DNA from: Methanosarcina mazei S-6
GTDB lineage: Archaea > Halobacteriota > Methanosarcinia > Methanosarcinales > Methanosarcinaceae
Assembly (NCBI RefSeq): GCF_000970205.1
Contig: NZ_CP009512.1
Location: forward strand, 1,488,001-1,552,000
Direction: 5' to 3'
DNA: 64,000 nt
Position 1 is the first letter of the stretch. Each line of letters begins with the position of its first letter. The translations under genes were made by a program, and so were the position numbers. Below are positions 26,181-34,868 of the stretch, in pieces. The notes beneath the pieces were generated by a model, which had not been told where the DNA came from, made no database searches, and worked only from the letters and a program-made list of their open reading frames with translations.

Positions 26181-26459
26181 ATGACATCAAGCCGTTTTAT
26201 TATCACGGTCATTGGCAGTGACAGAGTAGGAATTGTTGCCAGGATCACCACTGTAATGGCCAGTTACAACGTGAATATTGTCGACATCAGCCAGACCATC
26301 ATGCAGGGCATCTTTACAATGATTATGCTCGCAGAAGCCCCGAAGGAAAACTTTGACCTTGCAGCTTTCCAGCAGGCTATGGACGCCGAAGGCAAAAGCC
26401 TTGGAGTTGAGGTCAAAGTTCAGCATGAAGACGCTTTCCGTTTCATGCACAGGATCTGA
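26181..26459 (+). CDS. ACT-domain protein, UPF0237 family
   Basis: A 92-residue protein that is a single ACT domain ([31 protein letters not shown]), the fold that binds amino acids or other small regulators. The start is ATG 26181, 7 nt after CAGGAGAT; the frame is open to 26016 but the extra residues are not ACT-like. In many archaea and bacteria this family is encoded directly before UPF0210, as here (26 nt spacing), so it is probably a regulatory or ligand-binding partner of that protein. Ligand unknown. Confidence 0.85.
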   Translation: MTSSRFIITVIGSDRVGIVARITTVMASYNVNIVDISQTIMQGIFTMIMLAEAPKENFDLAAFQQAMDAEGKSLGVEVKVQHEDAFRFMHRI

Positions 26460-26485
26460 TTTTTCAGGAAGGGAGGATTTTTTTC

Positions 26486-27847
26486 ATGCTTATAAACCCT
26501 AAAGAAATCCTGGAGACAATCCAGATGGTCAGGATGGAACATCTGGACATCAGGACCGTTACCATGGGGATCAGCCTCAGGGACTGCAGCCACCCTGATA
26601 TTGAGATATTTAACGAAAATATCTACGCGAAAATAACCTCGCGGGCAAAAGACCTTGTCCGGACGACAAATGAAATCCAGAGCCTTTACGGGATCCCTAT
26701 CATCAACCGCAGGATTTCTGTGACCCCCATAGCGATAGCAGCAGAAAGCTGCAGGTCTCGGGACTTTGTATCTATTGCAAAGACGATGGACGAAGCTGCA
26801 AAAGAAGCAGGTGTCGATTTTATCGGCGGGTTCAGTGCCCTTGTCCATAAAGGGGAAACTGGCGGGGACCTGAAATTAATAAATTCCATTCCTGAAGCTC
26901 TTGCATCTACAGAAAAGGTCTGCTCGTCCGTTAATGTTGCAACCACAAAGGCGGGAATTAACATGGATGCAGTCGGACTTATGGGAAAAGTAATCAAAAA
27001 GACTGCGGAACTGACCTCTGACAGAGATGGGATAGGCTGTGCTAAACTCGTGGTTTTTGCAAATGCTCCTGATGACAACCCTTTTATGGCAGGAGCTTTT
27101 CACGGAATTGGGGAACCCGAATGTGTAATTAATGTGGGCGTAAGCGGGCCTGGCGTGGTTAACGCAGCTGTTTGCGAGCTCGAAAACCCTGACCTCACGG
27201 AGATTTCCGAGACAATCAAAAGGACAGCCTTTAAAATTACGCGTATGGGAGAAATGGTCGGAAGAGAGGTCTCAAGAAGGCTCGGCGTTGAATTCGGGAT
27301 TCTCGACCTTTCGCTTGCTCCAACTCCGGCGATCGGGGACAGTGTTGCAGCAATTCTGGAAGCTATGGGCCTTGAACGGTGTGGAGCCCATGGCACGACT
27401 GCAGCCCTTGCACTTCTTAATGATGCCGTAAAAAAAGGAGGAGCAATGGCTTCTTCTTCAGTGGGAGGTCTCAGCGGGGCTTTCATTCCTGTAAGTGAAG
27501 ATGCAGGCATGATTGAAGCGGTAAAAGCCGGAGCTCTCTCTCTTGAAAAACTCGAAGCCATGACCTGTGTCTGTTCAGTCGGGCTTGACATGATAGCAGT
27601 CCCGGGAGATACTCCTGCAACTACCCTTTCTGCAATCATTGCTGATGAAATGGCTATAGGGGTAATAAACAAAAAGACAACAGCAGTCAGGGTGATTCCA
27701 GCACCCGGAAAAGAAGTTGGGGATTCTGTGGAATTTGGCGGGTTGCTCGGCAGTGCCCCTGTTATGCCTGTAAGCAATTTCAGTTCAGAAACTTTCATAA
27801 AGCGGGGAGGAAGAATTCCGGCTCCTATCCAGTCATTGACAAACTGA
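26486..27847 (+). CDS. UPF0210 (DUF711, PFL-like) protein
   Basis: A 453-residue protein of the UPF0210/DUF711 family, related in fold to the pyruvate formate-lyase-like group. Conserved stretches include [71 protein letters not shown] and [21 protein letters not shown]. It has no radical-glycine motif that I can see, and its reaction is unknown. The gene follows the ACT-domain gene and surely forms a two-gene operon with it. The hairpin at 27904-27944 probably ends the transcript. Confidence 0.85.
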   Translation: MLINPKEILETIQMVRMEHLDIRTVTMGISLRDCSHPDIEIFNENIYAKITSRAKDLVRTTNEIQSLYGIPIINRRISVTPIAIAAESCRSRDFVSIAKTMDEAAKEAGVDFIGGFSALVHKGETGGDLKLINSIPEALASTEKVCSSVNVATTKAGINMDAVGLMGKVIKKTAELTSDRDGIGCAKLVVFANAPDDNPFMAGAFHGIGEPECVINVGVSGPGVVNAAVCELENPDLTEISETIKRTAFKITRMGEMVGREVSRRLGVEFGILDLSLAPTPAIGDSVAAILEAMGLERCGAHGTTAALALLNDAVKKGGAMASSSVGGLSGAFIPVSEDAGMIEAVKAGALSLEKLEAMTCVCSVGLDMIAVPGDTPATTLSAIIADEMAIGVINKKTTAVRVIPAPGKEVGDSVEFGGLLGSAPVMPVSNFSSETFIKRGGRIPAPIQSLTN

Positions 27848-27903
27848 AATATTGTCCTTAAAATTGAATCCACTCTGGCAGGTAGCTCTTCAGTATGTTC
27901 TCA

Positions 27904-27944
27904 TGAACCAGCATATTCCGACTTCATAAGAATATGCTGGTTCA
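27904..27944 (+). terminator. Perfect 15-bp hairpin after the UPF0210 gene
   Basis: TGAACCAGCATATTC (27904-27918) pairs perfectly with GAATATGCTGGTTCA (27930-27944) over an 11-nt loop and is followed by GTTTTC. The position 56 nt after the stop suits a transcript end or 3'-stabilising structure. Confidence 0.7.
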
Positions 27945-27984
27945 GTTTTCATGTATTTGTTTTTTAGAGTGACCTTTTTCATTT

Positions 27985-28130
27985 CAACTATTCTTTCATC
28001 TCATCTATTTTTTCATCTCACCTATTTTTTCATTTCACCTATTTTTTCATCTTAACTATTTTTTCATTTCACCTATTTTTTCATCTTAACTATTTTTTCA
28101 TCTTAACTATTTTTTCTTTCCAACTATTTT
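27985..28130. repeat. 18-bp degenerate tandem repeat
   Basis: About eight copies of a unit like CATCT(C/T)A(C/A)CTATTTTTT, varying at a few positions. It lies between the UPF0210 terminator hairpin and the promoter of the lipocalin-like gene. Confidence 0.85.
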
Positions 28131-28306
28131 TCCAATACCTTCAAAATTAAACGTTATAAAAAAACTATTGTAGATAGAAAAATTTTTTACCTATCAAACT
28201 GTTTACTTATTGATATTGTTTTATTTGTGTCCTCGATTTTTAAAGTCACAGGACGCCTCAAAAACGGGCTTCAATAACAGGAATAAGAAACAGAGGAGAG
28301 AGTTAT

Positions 28307-29461
28307 TTGAACCCGAAGTATCTTAAAATAGTGATTTTGTCGCTCCTTTTAATTTGCTTTACAGACGTATCAGGAGCGAAACCGAGCAGCGGGCATTCAG
28401 GAAATACAGGATTTCCGGACTACACTGAAGGCGCGCAATACGATACTGATTTCGATGCCAGCTTTATGTCGGAATGGTGGTACCAGAATGGGGATATGAG
28501 GCTTGTTGGGGAAGATGGAGATGTGAAAAATCTTGCTTTTTTTACCGTACTTGTTCACCAGGAATCTCCAACGTTTTTTTATGATTCAAAATCAGATACG
28601 CAGCTTTCGAATATGGTAACTTTCTATGGGCTTTATCCTTATGGGGAGGAGCCTTCTGACAACTATACCCTGGTTTTTGTGCCGAGGGATGAAATAGAAA
28701 CCTATATCGGGTTTCATAAGCCATACCTTGATTTCACTTACCCTGAAGGTTTAAGGAAATTTTACGGTTCGGCGTTTAAAGGATACAATCTGGATTACGC
28801 TTACGACAACGTTCAGTTGGACCTGTTTTTCAAACCTCTCGCAGAAAAAACGATCGACAGTGCAACAGATCCCGTCAATTTTACCACATACGAATATGCT
28901 TATGGAAAACTTCACGGCAGTGTTATGCTTGACGGCAAAAAATATAGAGTTACGCAGGCTGACGGGTACTTTGACCACATGACCCCCTATACAAGGGACC
29001 AGCCTGTATGGGAATGGGAGCTTCATGGGTGGAGCTGGTCAGAACTTACAACTGACAGTTATCAGACTGTGTTCTATGGGGTAAGAGGATCTGATGGGTG
29101 TGATGATTATGAATATAAGCACCTGACCCTGATAGACAAAAATAAAGGTAAGGTAATTGCAGAATACTCAGGTGACGAAGTAATCATCAGCGAAAGTGAC
29201 TGGACAGAAGCGAAAGTCAAAGAGCAGACCGTGGAAAGACCAGCCAGCCTTCAAATATCGGCTCCTGACCTGAATATCTCCATAAATGCAGAAAGTGTTA
29301 TCCAGCTTGATAGGTCATCTCAGGAAGAGCCTGTGGGATTTGTTGATTTCATGTCTTTCCAGCCCGATGAGGCAACAATTGAGTACAGGGGTGATCTTGA
29401 ACAGGGAAGCGCCTTCTATGAATATATGGTTTCTGACCGGGTTATTTTCCCGCCGCAGTAA
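28307..29461 (+). CDS. Exported CrtC/AttH-like lipocalin-fold protein
   Basis: A 384-residue secreted protein. The start is TTG 28307, 4 nt after a GAGGAGAGAG site; a signal peptide follows (KYLKIVILSLLLICFTDVSGA). The mature part shows the family marks of CrtC/AttH proteins: SEWWYQNGDMRL near residue 55, LDFTYPEGLRKF, GYFDHMTPYTRDQPVWEWELHGW near residue 235, and FYGVRG. The family includes carotenoid 1,2-hydratase (CrtC) and stress-linked AttH; a lipid or terpenoid ligand is likely but not shown. No carotenoid gene is near. It is convergent with the next gene. Confidence 0.75.
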   Translation: MNPKYLKIVILSLLLICFTDVSGAKPSSGHSGNTGFPDYTEGAQYDTDFDASFMSEWWYQNGDMRLVGEDGDVKNLAFFTVLVHQESPTFFYDSKSDTQLSNMVTFYGLYPYGEEPSDNYTLVFVPRDEIETYIGFHKPYLDFTYPEGLRKFYGSAFKGYNLDYAYDNVQLDLFFKPLAEKTIDSATDPVNFTTYEYAYGKLHGSVMLDGKKYRVTQADGYFDHMTPYTRDQPVWEWELHGWSWSELTTDSYQTVFYGVRGSDGCDDYEYKHLTLIDKNKGKVIAEYSGDEVIISESDWTEAKVKEQTVERPASLQISAPDLNISINAESVIQLDRSSQEEPVGFVDFMSFQPDEATIEYRGDLEQGSAFYEYMVSDRVIFPPQ

Positions 29462-29612
29462 ATACGGTGCAGGTTTACAGAAATAAGGTTCTGAAGGCAA
29501 GTTCACATGGTCTTGAATTTTCAGGGGATTTTCCCCCTTTTCATATTTTTGTCCTGAAATGCGGCACCTCTCATTAATTCTGACCGGGCATGTTATCACG
29601 GCAGTCCAGGAA

Positions 29613-30509
29613 TTATTTCGCATTCACCCACAGTGACCTCATAATTTCTCTTATTTCTTCTATTTTCTTTATACTTTCTTCATTATTTATAACATCAAAA
29701 TCGTTAAAAGTCTCAAGTGCAACCTTTGCTGCAATTGAGGCACCATTAAGGTACCTGTTGCCTGCGCTGCCCACAATTGTCTGGAGGGCTGAAGCAGCCT
29801 GAAAAACGGCACTTTCCATTTCCTCTTCCTCCGCGCTTTTTCCTATCTCTTCGATAGAAGATGCTATGCTTCCCGTAGCGTTCTGGAGGCTTTCCTCCAT
29901 AGCCGCTGCAGCCATTTCTTCCAGCATAATCTCTGCTCCGATGGCAGCTTCTTCAAGCATTTTCTGAGCAGCCAGCTTTCCGGTGTCTCCGAGGCAGGAG
30001 ACACATATGGCAGCGTTTTCCGAAGCATCGGAAAATTTCGTTCTGGCAGCCGCTTTTCCGATCTCTCCAAGCCCTATTGTAACCGCGATAGCTTCCTTTT
30101 CTCTGTTCATGAGAGCTGCCGTATTTCCGCTTTTCCCGAGCATTGACGCTGCTAGCTTTGCAACCGTTTCCAGGTGCTGTTCCATAGCCGTTTTTCCTAT
30201 TGTTCCGAAGGAGAGCAGGACCTTGACAGTCGTATTTTCCATATTTTGCTTCATCGAGCACTGGAGTATTTTATCCAGAGACCTTATAGCACTGACTGCC
30301 GCATTTTCCATTCCCTGAAGGGCAGCAGCCTTTCCTATCTCTTTTATGGAAGCTACCGTTTGCTCGGCTTCCAGTTCCTTTCTCTCATTGAGGTAGCCTT
30401 TGCCTATCTCTGTCAGAGAGGCAAGAGCCCGGCTTACTCCTTCGTCAAACCCTTCATCGATGAAAGCCAGACCTTCCTGAATTATGCTATTGTGATCTTT
30501 TGAAAGCAT
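29613..30509 (-). CDS. Alpha-helical repeat protein, Ala/Glu-rich
   Basis: A 298-residue protein made almost wholly of degenerate units of about 37 residues, each with a core like LxxIGKAAxxxxMExAAxxAxxxLxxI. At least six are visible (for example SIKEIGKAAALQGMENAA, SFGTIGKTAMEQHLETVA, GLGEIGKAAARTKFSDAS). This texture is that of HEAT/armadillo-type helix pairs, so it is probably a protein-binding scaffold. It has no signal peptide or membrane segment. The C-terminus (FNDFDVINNEESIKKIEEIREIMR) is not repetitive. I know no named family. Confidence 0.7.
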   Translation of the reverse strand: MLSKDHNSIIQEGLAFIDEGFDEGVSRALASLTEIGKGYLNERKELEAEQTVASIKEIGKAAALQGMENAAVSAIRSLDKILQCSMKQNMENTTVKVLLSFGTIGKTAMEQHLETVAKLAASMLGKSGNTAALMNREKEAIAVTIGLGEIGKAAARTKFSDASENAAICVSCLGDTGKLAAQKMLEEAAIGAEIMLEEMAAAAMEESLQNATGSIASSIEEIGKSAEEEEMESAVFQAASALQTIVGSAGNRYLNGASIAAKVALETFNDFDVINNEESIKKIEEIREIMRSLWVNAK

Positions 30510-30918
30510 AGCTTTGAAGCTCCTTTTCGACAGTATAGCCTCTATTCCACAATCTTCTGCTTCTTATACTGCAGCCACTTTTAAGACGCAACTTTTACTA
30601 TAATAGCTGCTTAAAATATTCTCTTTTTTATTTCATTTGTTATAGTTCTGCCAGAAAATTAAATATAATAAGGTGTCAGAAAAACAGGAATTATAAGATG
30701 AGATCTAAGTTTGTTCTTCCTGAAAAGTCCTTATTTCATGAATTCTCCTGTTTCTCCCTTATTTGCCATATCTGTTTGCTTTCCCTCACTCAAATATTTT
30801 CAGGTAATAATATGTATTTTCATGTATAATATTGATCCCATCTTTACAACATCGATACGGATGGTAAATAAAATAACAGATAAAACGATATTTTATGTGA
30901 AGAAAGAAGGCGGTTTAT
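30510..30918. other. Divergent spacer
   Basis: 409 nt between the helical repeat gene and the phosphoribosyltransferase gene. A small ORF at 30711-30926 lacks start context. TATA-like stretch near 30659-30668 (TTAAATATAA). Otherwise nothing seen. Confidence 0.4.
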
Positions 30919-31632
30919 CTGAGTAGAGAAAAAGCACCCAGGAAATCAACCTTTTCTCCTGCAGAAAAGAGATCTTTTAAGTGTGAGCTTATAAGCTTTG
31001 AAGATGTTTACCGCATTTCCAGGCTTCTTGCCCGGAAAATCAAGGCTTCAGGATACAAACCCGACCTTATAATTGCTATAGGAAGGGGAGGATATGTCCC
31101 CGGAAGGCTGGTTTCTGACTTCCTGCTTTTCAGTGACCTGACCTCCATAAAGGTCGAACACTATCTAAGAGGTGCTGAAATGAAGGCAGAAGCGAGAATT
31201 CGATTTCCTCTCTCAGTTGATATCAGCGGGAAAAAGGTGCTTATTGTAGATGACGTAACCGATACCGGAGATACCCTGAAGCTTTCTATCGGTTATGTGC
31301 AGAGCCTGAACGCTTCTGAAATCAGAACTGCGGTTCTGCAGCACAAAACATGCTCTTCTTTTGTTCCGGATTTTTATGGCCAGAAGATCATCAGGTGGCG
31401 CTGGATCATTTATCCCTGGGCTCGTTATGAGGATCTGGCAGGTTTTACCAAAAGGATTCTTGAAGATGGGGCTCTTGATGTCTCCCGGATAATATATGAG
31501 CTTAAAGACAGGCATGGTCTTGAGGTAGGGGAAAAAGAAATCCTTGAAATACTGCATGACCTGGCTGAGAGAAAAGAGATCGAGAAAACTGAAGTGGATA
31601 ATCTGGTTAAATGGCAGGTCAGGATGAAATAA
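30919..31632 (+). CDS. Phosphoribosyltransferase with non-canonical start
   Basis: A purine-type phosphoribosyltransferase. The first ATG in frame, at 31180, would cut off the N-terminal half of the fold, yet the sequence upstream in the same frame is clearly coding (LISFEDVYRISRLLARKI, PDLIIAIGRGGYVPGRLVSD). The frame opens after TGA at 30898 with no ATG, GTG or TTG. The best candidate is CTG at 30919, 5 nt after GGCGG, giving 237 residues. The PRPP loop VLIVDDVTDTGDTL is intact. After residue 190 there is a C-terminal helical extension (VGEKEILEILHDLAERKEI). Substrate is probably hypoxanthine or xanthine/guanine; nucleobase not certain. Confidence 0.8.
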   Translation: MSREKAPRKSTFSPAEKRSFKCELISFEDVYRISRLLARKIKASGYKPDLIIAIGRGGYVPGRLVSDFLLFSDLTSIKVEHYLRGAEMKAEARIRFPLSVDISGKKVLIVDDVTDTGDTLKLSIGYVQSLNASEIRTAVLQHKTCSSFVPDFYGQKIIRWRWIIYPWARYEDLAGFTKRILEDGALDVSRIIYELKDRHGLEVGEKEILEILHDLAERKEIEKTEVDNLVKWQVRMK

Positions 31633-31859
31633 AATAGTAAAATTGTTTTATCTGTCTTCCATGAAAGGTTTTTGCTTTTTAGCTGGCAAATCCTATGTTT
31701 TGTTCAATAAACCTTTACTTATTTTGAAAAATATATATTTTTTATCATAACTTATATGCAGGTCCGAAAAATAAAGAAAAATTGTTATCCTGAAAATATC
31801 ACGATCCGGAGGTTCTCAAACTGTCATATATTCTTTTTTGAAGATACCCTCCGCAATTA

Positions 31860-32080
31860 AAAATGGCAGTTTTTCAAAAGCTGTGCATTTAAGAATTTAA
31901 AGGAGAAATGAGGAAATTAGAGGAGTAATCAAAAAATTAGAGGAATACTAAGGAGTTTAAGGGAGGAACAGGCAAATTAAAGGAAAAATAAGGAATTTAA
32001 GGGAGGGATAAGGGAATTAGGGGAAAAAGGGGAGAAATTGGAGGAAAAAGGGAGGAAATTGGAGGAAAAAAGGAGGCGCT
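31860..32080. repeat. Purine-rich degenerate repeats
   Basis: About 200 nt in which the plus strand is almost all A and G, with a drifting unit of 14-20 nt such as GGAATTTAAGGGAGG or GAAATTGGAGGAAAAAGG. It lies between the convergent ends of the phosphoribosyltransferase and metallophosphoesterase genes. Many units resemble ribosome sites but no ORF follows. Confidence 0.8.
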
Positions 32081-32089
32081 TTAAACACC

Positions 32090-32860
32090 TCACATCACTG
32101 TTTCTGTAATAAATTCAATATTTCCTTGAGGGAAAACCCTTGAAACACGGACTTTCCAGCCGCCGTCTTCAATTTTTTCAGATTCTCCATTTCCGTTTTT
32201 CTCGCTGTTCTCTGCCTGGATCAGATTAAAGCACTGAGTGGTTTTGCCTCTGGTCTTGGAAGAACAGAAAGTTCCCGCGTTTACAACAAGCATGTTGTTC
32301 AGGTTCCATACATGCGGAATGTGGCAGTGCCCACAAAGTACAAGGTTTACCCTGCATTTGTTCAGGAGGTCAAGTACATCTCCGGCATCGACAAGGACAG
32401 TATTTTCCCTGCCGGCAAGAGGAATAGGGACAAGGTGATGGTGCAGGGCAAATACCTTGAAATTTTCTCCTGAAAAAGCTTCTTTGATCCAGCCATAATT
32501 TTCCCTTCCCAGATGGCCGTCATCAATGTCAGGTTGAGAGGAATCAGCTCCCACAATAGTCATATTTCCAAGGTTCCGGGTCTGGAACCGGTTTTCGAAA
32601 AGATCTTCAAAGTGCAGATATCCGGCGTTTTTGGAGTCGTGATTTCCAGGGACAAGGACCCTGTTTTTGCACTCGATCCTGTCAATAAACATCTTTACTC
32701 CATCATATTCGGCTGAAAACCCGTTTTCTGTCAGGTCGCCTGTAATTACAACAATGTCCGGATTCAGCTGGTTTATGCTTTGCAGCATGGATTCGGCAAT
32801 TTCCGGGACAAAGTACGCTTCCGAATAATGAATATCTGATAGGTGTACAATCTGTATAAT
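32090..32860 (-). CDS. Calcineurin-like metallophosphoesterase with ATT start
   Basis: A phosphoesterase with motifs DxH, GDL, GNHDSK, ALHHHLVP and CGHCHIPH, the set that binds two metals. The first ATG (32788) lies after the essential DxH. In the same frame upstream the sequence reads IQIVHLSDIHYSEAYF, the standard family start, and the frame is closed by TAG at 32864-32866. An ATT at 32860 stands 8 nt after GAGGG and would give a 256-residue protein beginning MIQIVHLSDIH. So an ATT start is the likeliest reading. Substrate (cyclic nucleotide, nucleic acid or other phosphodiester) unknown. Confidence 0.8.
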   Translation of the reverse strand: MIQIVHLSDIHYSEAYFVPEIAESMLQSINQLNPDIVVITGDLTENGFSAEYDGVKMFIDRIECKNRVLVPGNHDSKNAGYLHFEDLFENRFQTRNLGNMTIVGADSSQPDIDDGHLGRENYGWIKEAFSGENFKVFALHHHLVPIPLAGRENTVLVDAGDVLDLLNKCRVNLVLCGHCHIPHVWNLNNMLVVNAGTFCSSKTRGKTTQCFNLIQAENSEKNGNGESEKIEDGGWKVRVSRVFPQGNIEFITETVM

Positions 32861-33453
32861 TTTCTATTCCCTCTTTTATAGTGAAATTTCTAATACTTAT
32901 TATATTCAGAACCTCTGAATTCAGTCCTATTATATATACCTATCTGATAAAACTACATATTTTCAAAAATCTAATTATAATTTATTAAAAATGCTAGAAT
33001 TGAGGCTTAATCCTTTTTTAAGCAGTATAGGTATTTACTTAATTTACATTCATGTAGAATATGCAGCAAAAGGTCATATAATAATTTCCAAAATCTGTTC
33101 AGTTTTATTTTCTATTCAATCTCAGGGCGCGAGTCAAATACTGACATGGAATAAAATTTCTCGAAAAAAGAATTTTTTTGGGTTGACTAAAATCAAATTT
33201 GATACCTATTTCAGGATCTGGTGTTTAGGAAGACGTGTAAAAACCCCTGAGCTAAAGACTCAGGTTTTACGCTTCGTTATATAAATATGAATTAAATAAG
33301 GATGAATCAGCTAAATACAAAAATTTTAAGTTGTTTCCCGATAATTAAAACCGATAATTAAAAAATAGGGTTCAATTCGGGACGCCTCTTAATTTGACAG
33401 TATTTTTGGTGTGTTTTTTCCTCAAAAAGGATTTTTTAGAGGTCCTGAGAGCA
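32861..33453. other. Gene-free spacer
   Basis: 593 nt, AT-rich, with TATA-like boxes near 32932 (TATTATATATA). The only ORF (32991-33284) has no start context. A hairpin at 33246-33264 is listed separately. Confidence 0.5.
33246..33264. other. Hairpin CCTGAG-CTAAAGA-CTCAGG
   Basis: A 6-bp GC-rich stem, extended by AAAA/TTTT on either side, with a 7-nt loop. The sequence CTGAGCTAAAGACTCAGG reminds me of subterminal hairpins at the ends of IS200/IS605 elements in Methanosarcina, but no tnpA or tnpB gene is present. It may be a leftover end or a terminator. Confidence 0.35.
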
Positions 33454-33714
33454 TCAGTCATTTGGATACAGGCAGACATAGTGTTTAATTATCTCACCGT
33501 TTTTGTTTTCCTCATACTGGAGGGCATAGAGCCATCCTTTCCAGACAATTTCATCTTCAAAAATCATGTCTGGCTTCCAGTCCTTCGGTACTATCCCGGT
33601 TGCTATAAAGGAATCAATATTATGAAGTATTTTTGTTACCCCTTCCTCTTTCATTGTCTTTGTCGGCGCACTTTTACACGCCGGATCAATCTCACTGATA
33701 TCTACTTCACCCAT
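33454..33714 (-). CDS. Small acidic protein of unknown function
   Basis: 86 residues from ATG 33714, with AAGGAGTG about 9 nt upstream. The sequence is acidic and aromatic-rich, starting MGEVDISEIDPACKS, with a middle KILHNIDSFIATGIVPKDWKPD and an end WKGWLYALQYEENKNGEI. It is soluble, with no obvious motif. No family recognised. The good ribosome site and balanced composition support a real gene. Confidence 0.6.
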   Translation of the reverse strand: MGEVDISEIDPACKSAPTKTMKEEGVTKILHNIDSFIATGIVPKDWKPDMIFEDEIVWKGWLYALQYEENKNGEIIKHYVCLYPND

Positions 33715-33940
33715 TGTCAGTCACACTCCTTTATCATAGGGTTGTTTATGACCCAATAAAAACTCTACGTCCTATCCATATATAATCCTCTGAGAGCCAT
33801 CAAACAAGTTTGGAAAGTAAAAAAATAAAACTTCAGGAGGGGAGTTCTGTCAAGTTATAAAAGATCAGAATGTGGATTAATGCTGTCATTTTCCTTATCG
33901 ATTTTTTATTTCACTGATTCATATAAGGAACTCTTCGTAT

Positions 33941-34351
33941 TCAGGCCCCTACAGTTACTTCCCCTTCCATCCAGGGGTGTACTGAACAGATATACGGGTA
34001 AGTTCCTTCCTCTTCAAAAGTATAGATAAATTTCTCTCCTTTCTGAAGGTAATCTGATTCAATACCCGAACCCACCACGTCATGAAGGACAGTATCGTTA
34101 TTAGTCCACATTACAGTCTGCCCAATTTTTACAGTAATATTCTGGGGTATATATGTATAGTTCCTTATCTCTACGTTAGCTATATCAGATTTTGCTCCAC
34201 TGGAAGTTTCCTCGGCTCCTACCGCTCCCCCTTTATCCACTTCCTCTAAAGGTATAGAAGGTTCGGGTTCATCCGAACCCTCATTCTCAACACAACCCGC
34301 AACAAAAAACACACCAAGAATTATTAAAAAAATTAATATTTCCTTTCTCAT
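33941..34351 (-). CDS. Cupredoxin-type copper lipoprotein
   Basis: A 136-residue exported lipoprotein. The lipobox FFVAGC is at about residues 15-20; a flexible acidic and Ser/Gly linker follows (to about residue 55). The remaining 80 residues form a plastocyanin/azurin-like domain, with NYTYIPQNITVKIGQTVMWTN and the type 1 copper ligands in LHDVVG (His), and YICSVHPWMEG (Cys, His, Met). It should carry electrons or copper at the outer face of the membrane. It is monocistronic; no redox partner lies next to it. Confidence 0.88.
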   Translation of the reverse strand: MRKEILIFLIILGVFFVAGCVENEGSDEPEPSIPLEEVDKGGAVGAEETSSGAKSDIANVEIRNYTYIPQNITVKIGQTVMWTNNDTVLHDVVGSGIESDYLQKGEKFIYTFEEEGTYPYICSVHPWMEGEVTVGA

Positions 34352-34868
34352 ACTATTTTTCTCCTCTTAACCTCACAGCCTTTATGCCTGTATCCCATTT
34401 TGGCCCTTTATTTATTTCTTTTCTGATTTTTATCTCTTTAATCCAGTCCTAAAACCTGAACTTAATCATCTGTAAATCAACCTTCTCAGGCATAAAATAA
34501 CTCCTCGACCACAACCACGTCTTCAAAATCAAACCAACAATTCAGTAAACTACTCCGGGAGAAACAAAAGCATTACCAATCCCATAGTCGTCCCTCTGGA
34601 TTTCAGCCTACGATGCAACTGCAAATTAGTCCTTTTAAGGTCAACTCATACTGTTTCTCTATAAATTATATTTTTAAGCTCAACTCATATTGTTTCTTTA
34701 TAAATCAGTCCTCTTGAGCGAGCGAAGCGAGCGAAAAGGACCTCGTGCTCCCGAAGCGAAATTCGGGCGGTGCAACAAATACATTAATAATGAGTTATGA
34801 CTATTCACCTACGTTTCAGCTTCATTCTTATATTTACGTTTAATTTATCCCCTAATTAAGGTGAATTT
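34352..34868. repeat. aspS upstream spacer with repeats and hairpins
   Basis: Two copies of TCAACTCATA(C/T)TGTTTCT(C/T)TATAAAT (about 34641-34667 and 34680-34706). Then GTCCTCTT (34708-34715) pairs with AAAAGGAC (34734-34741), enclosing GAGCGAGCGAAGCGAGCG. Then CCCGAA (34750-34755) pairs with TTCGGG (34762-34767). This resembles the small dispersed elements seen between Methanosarcina genes. The aspS promoter should follow within about 34800-34860. Confidence 0.6.

Noticed and set aside
30711-30926. Plus-strand ORF ahead of the phosphoribosyltransferase
   Set aside because: Different frame from the enzyme, ends in TAG, and its composition is that of AT-rich spacer.
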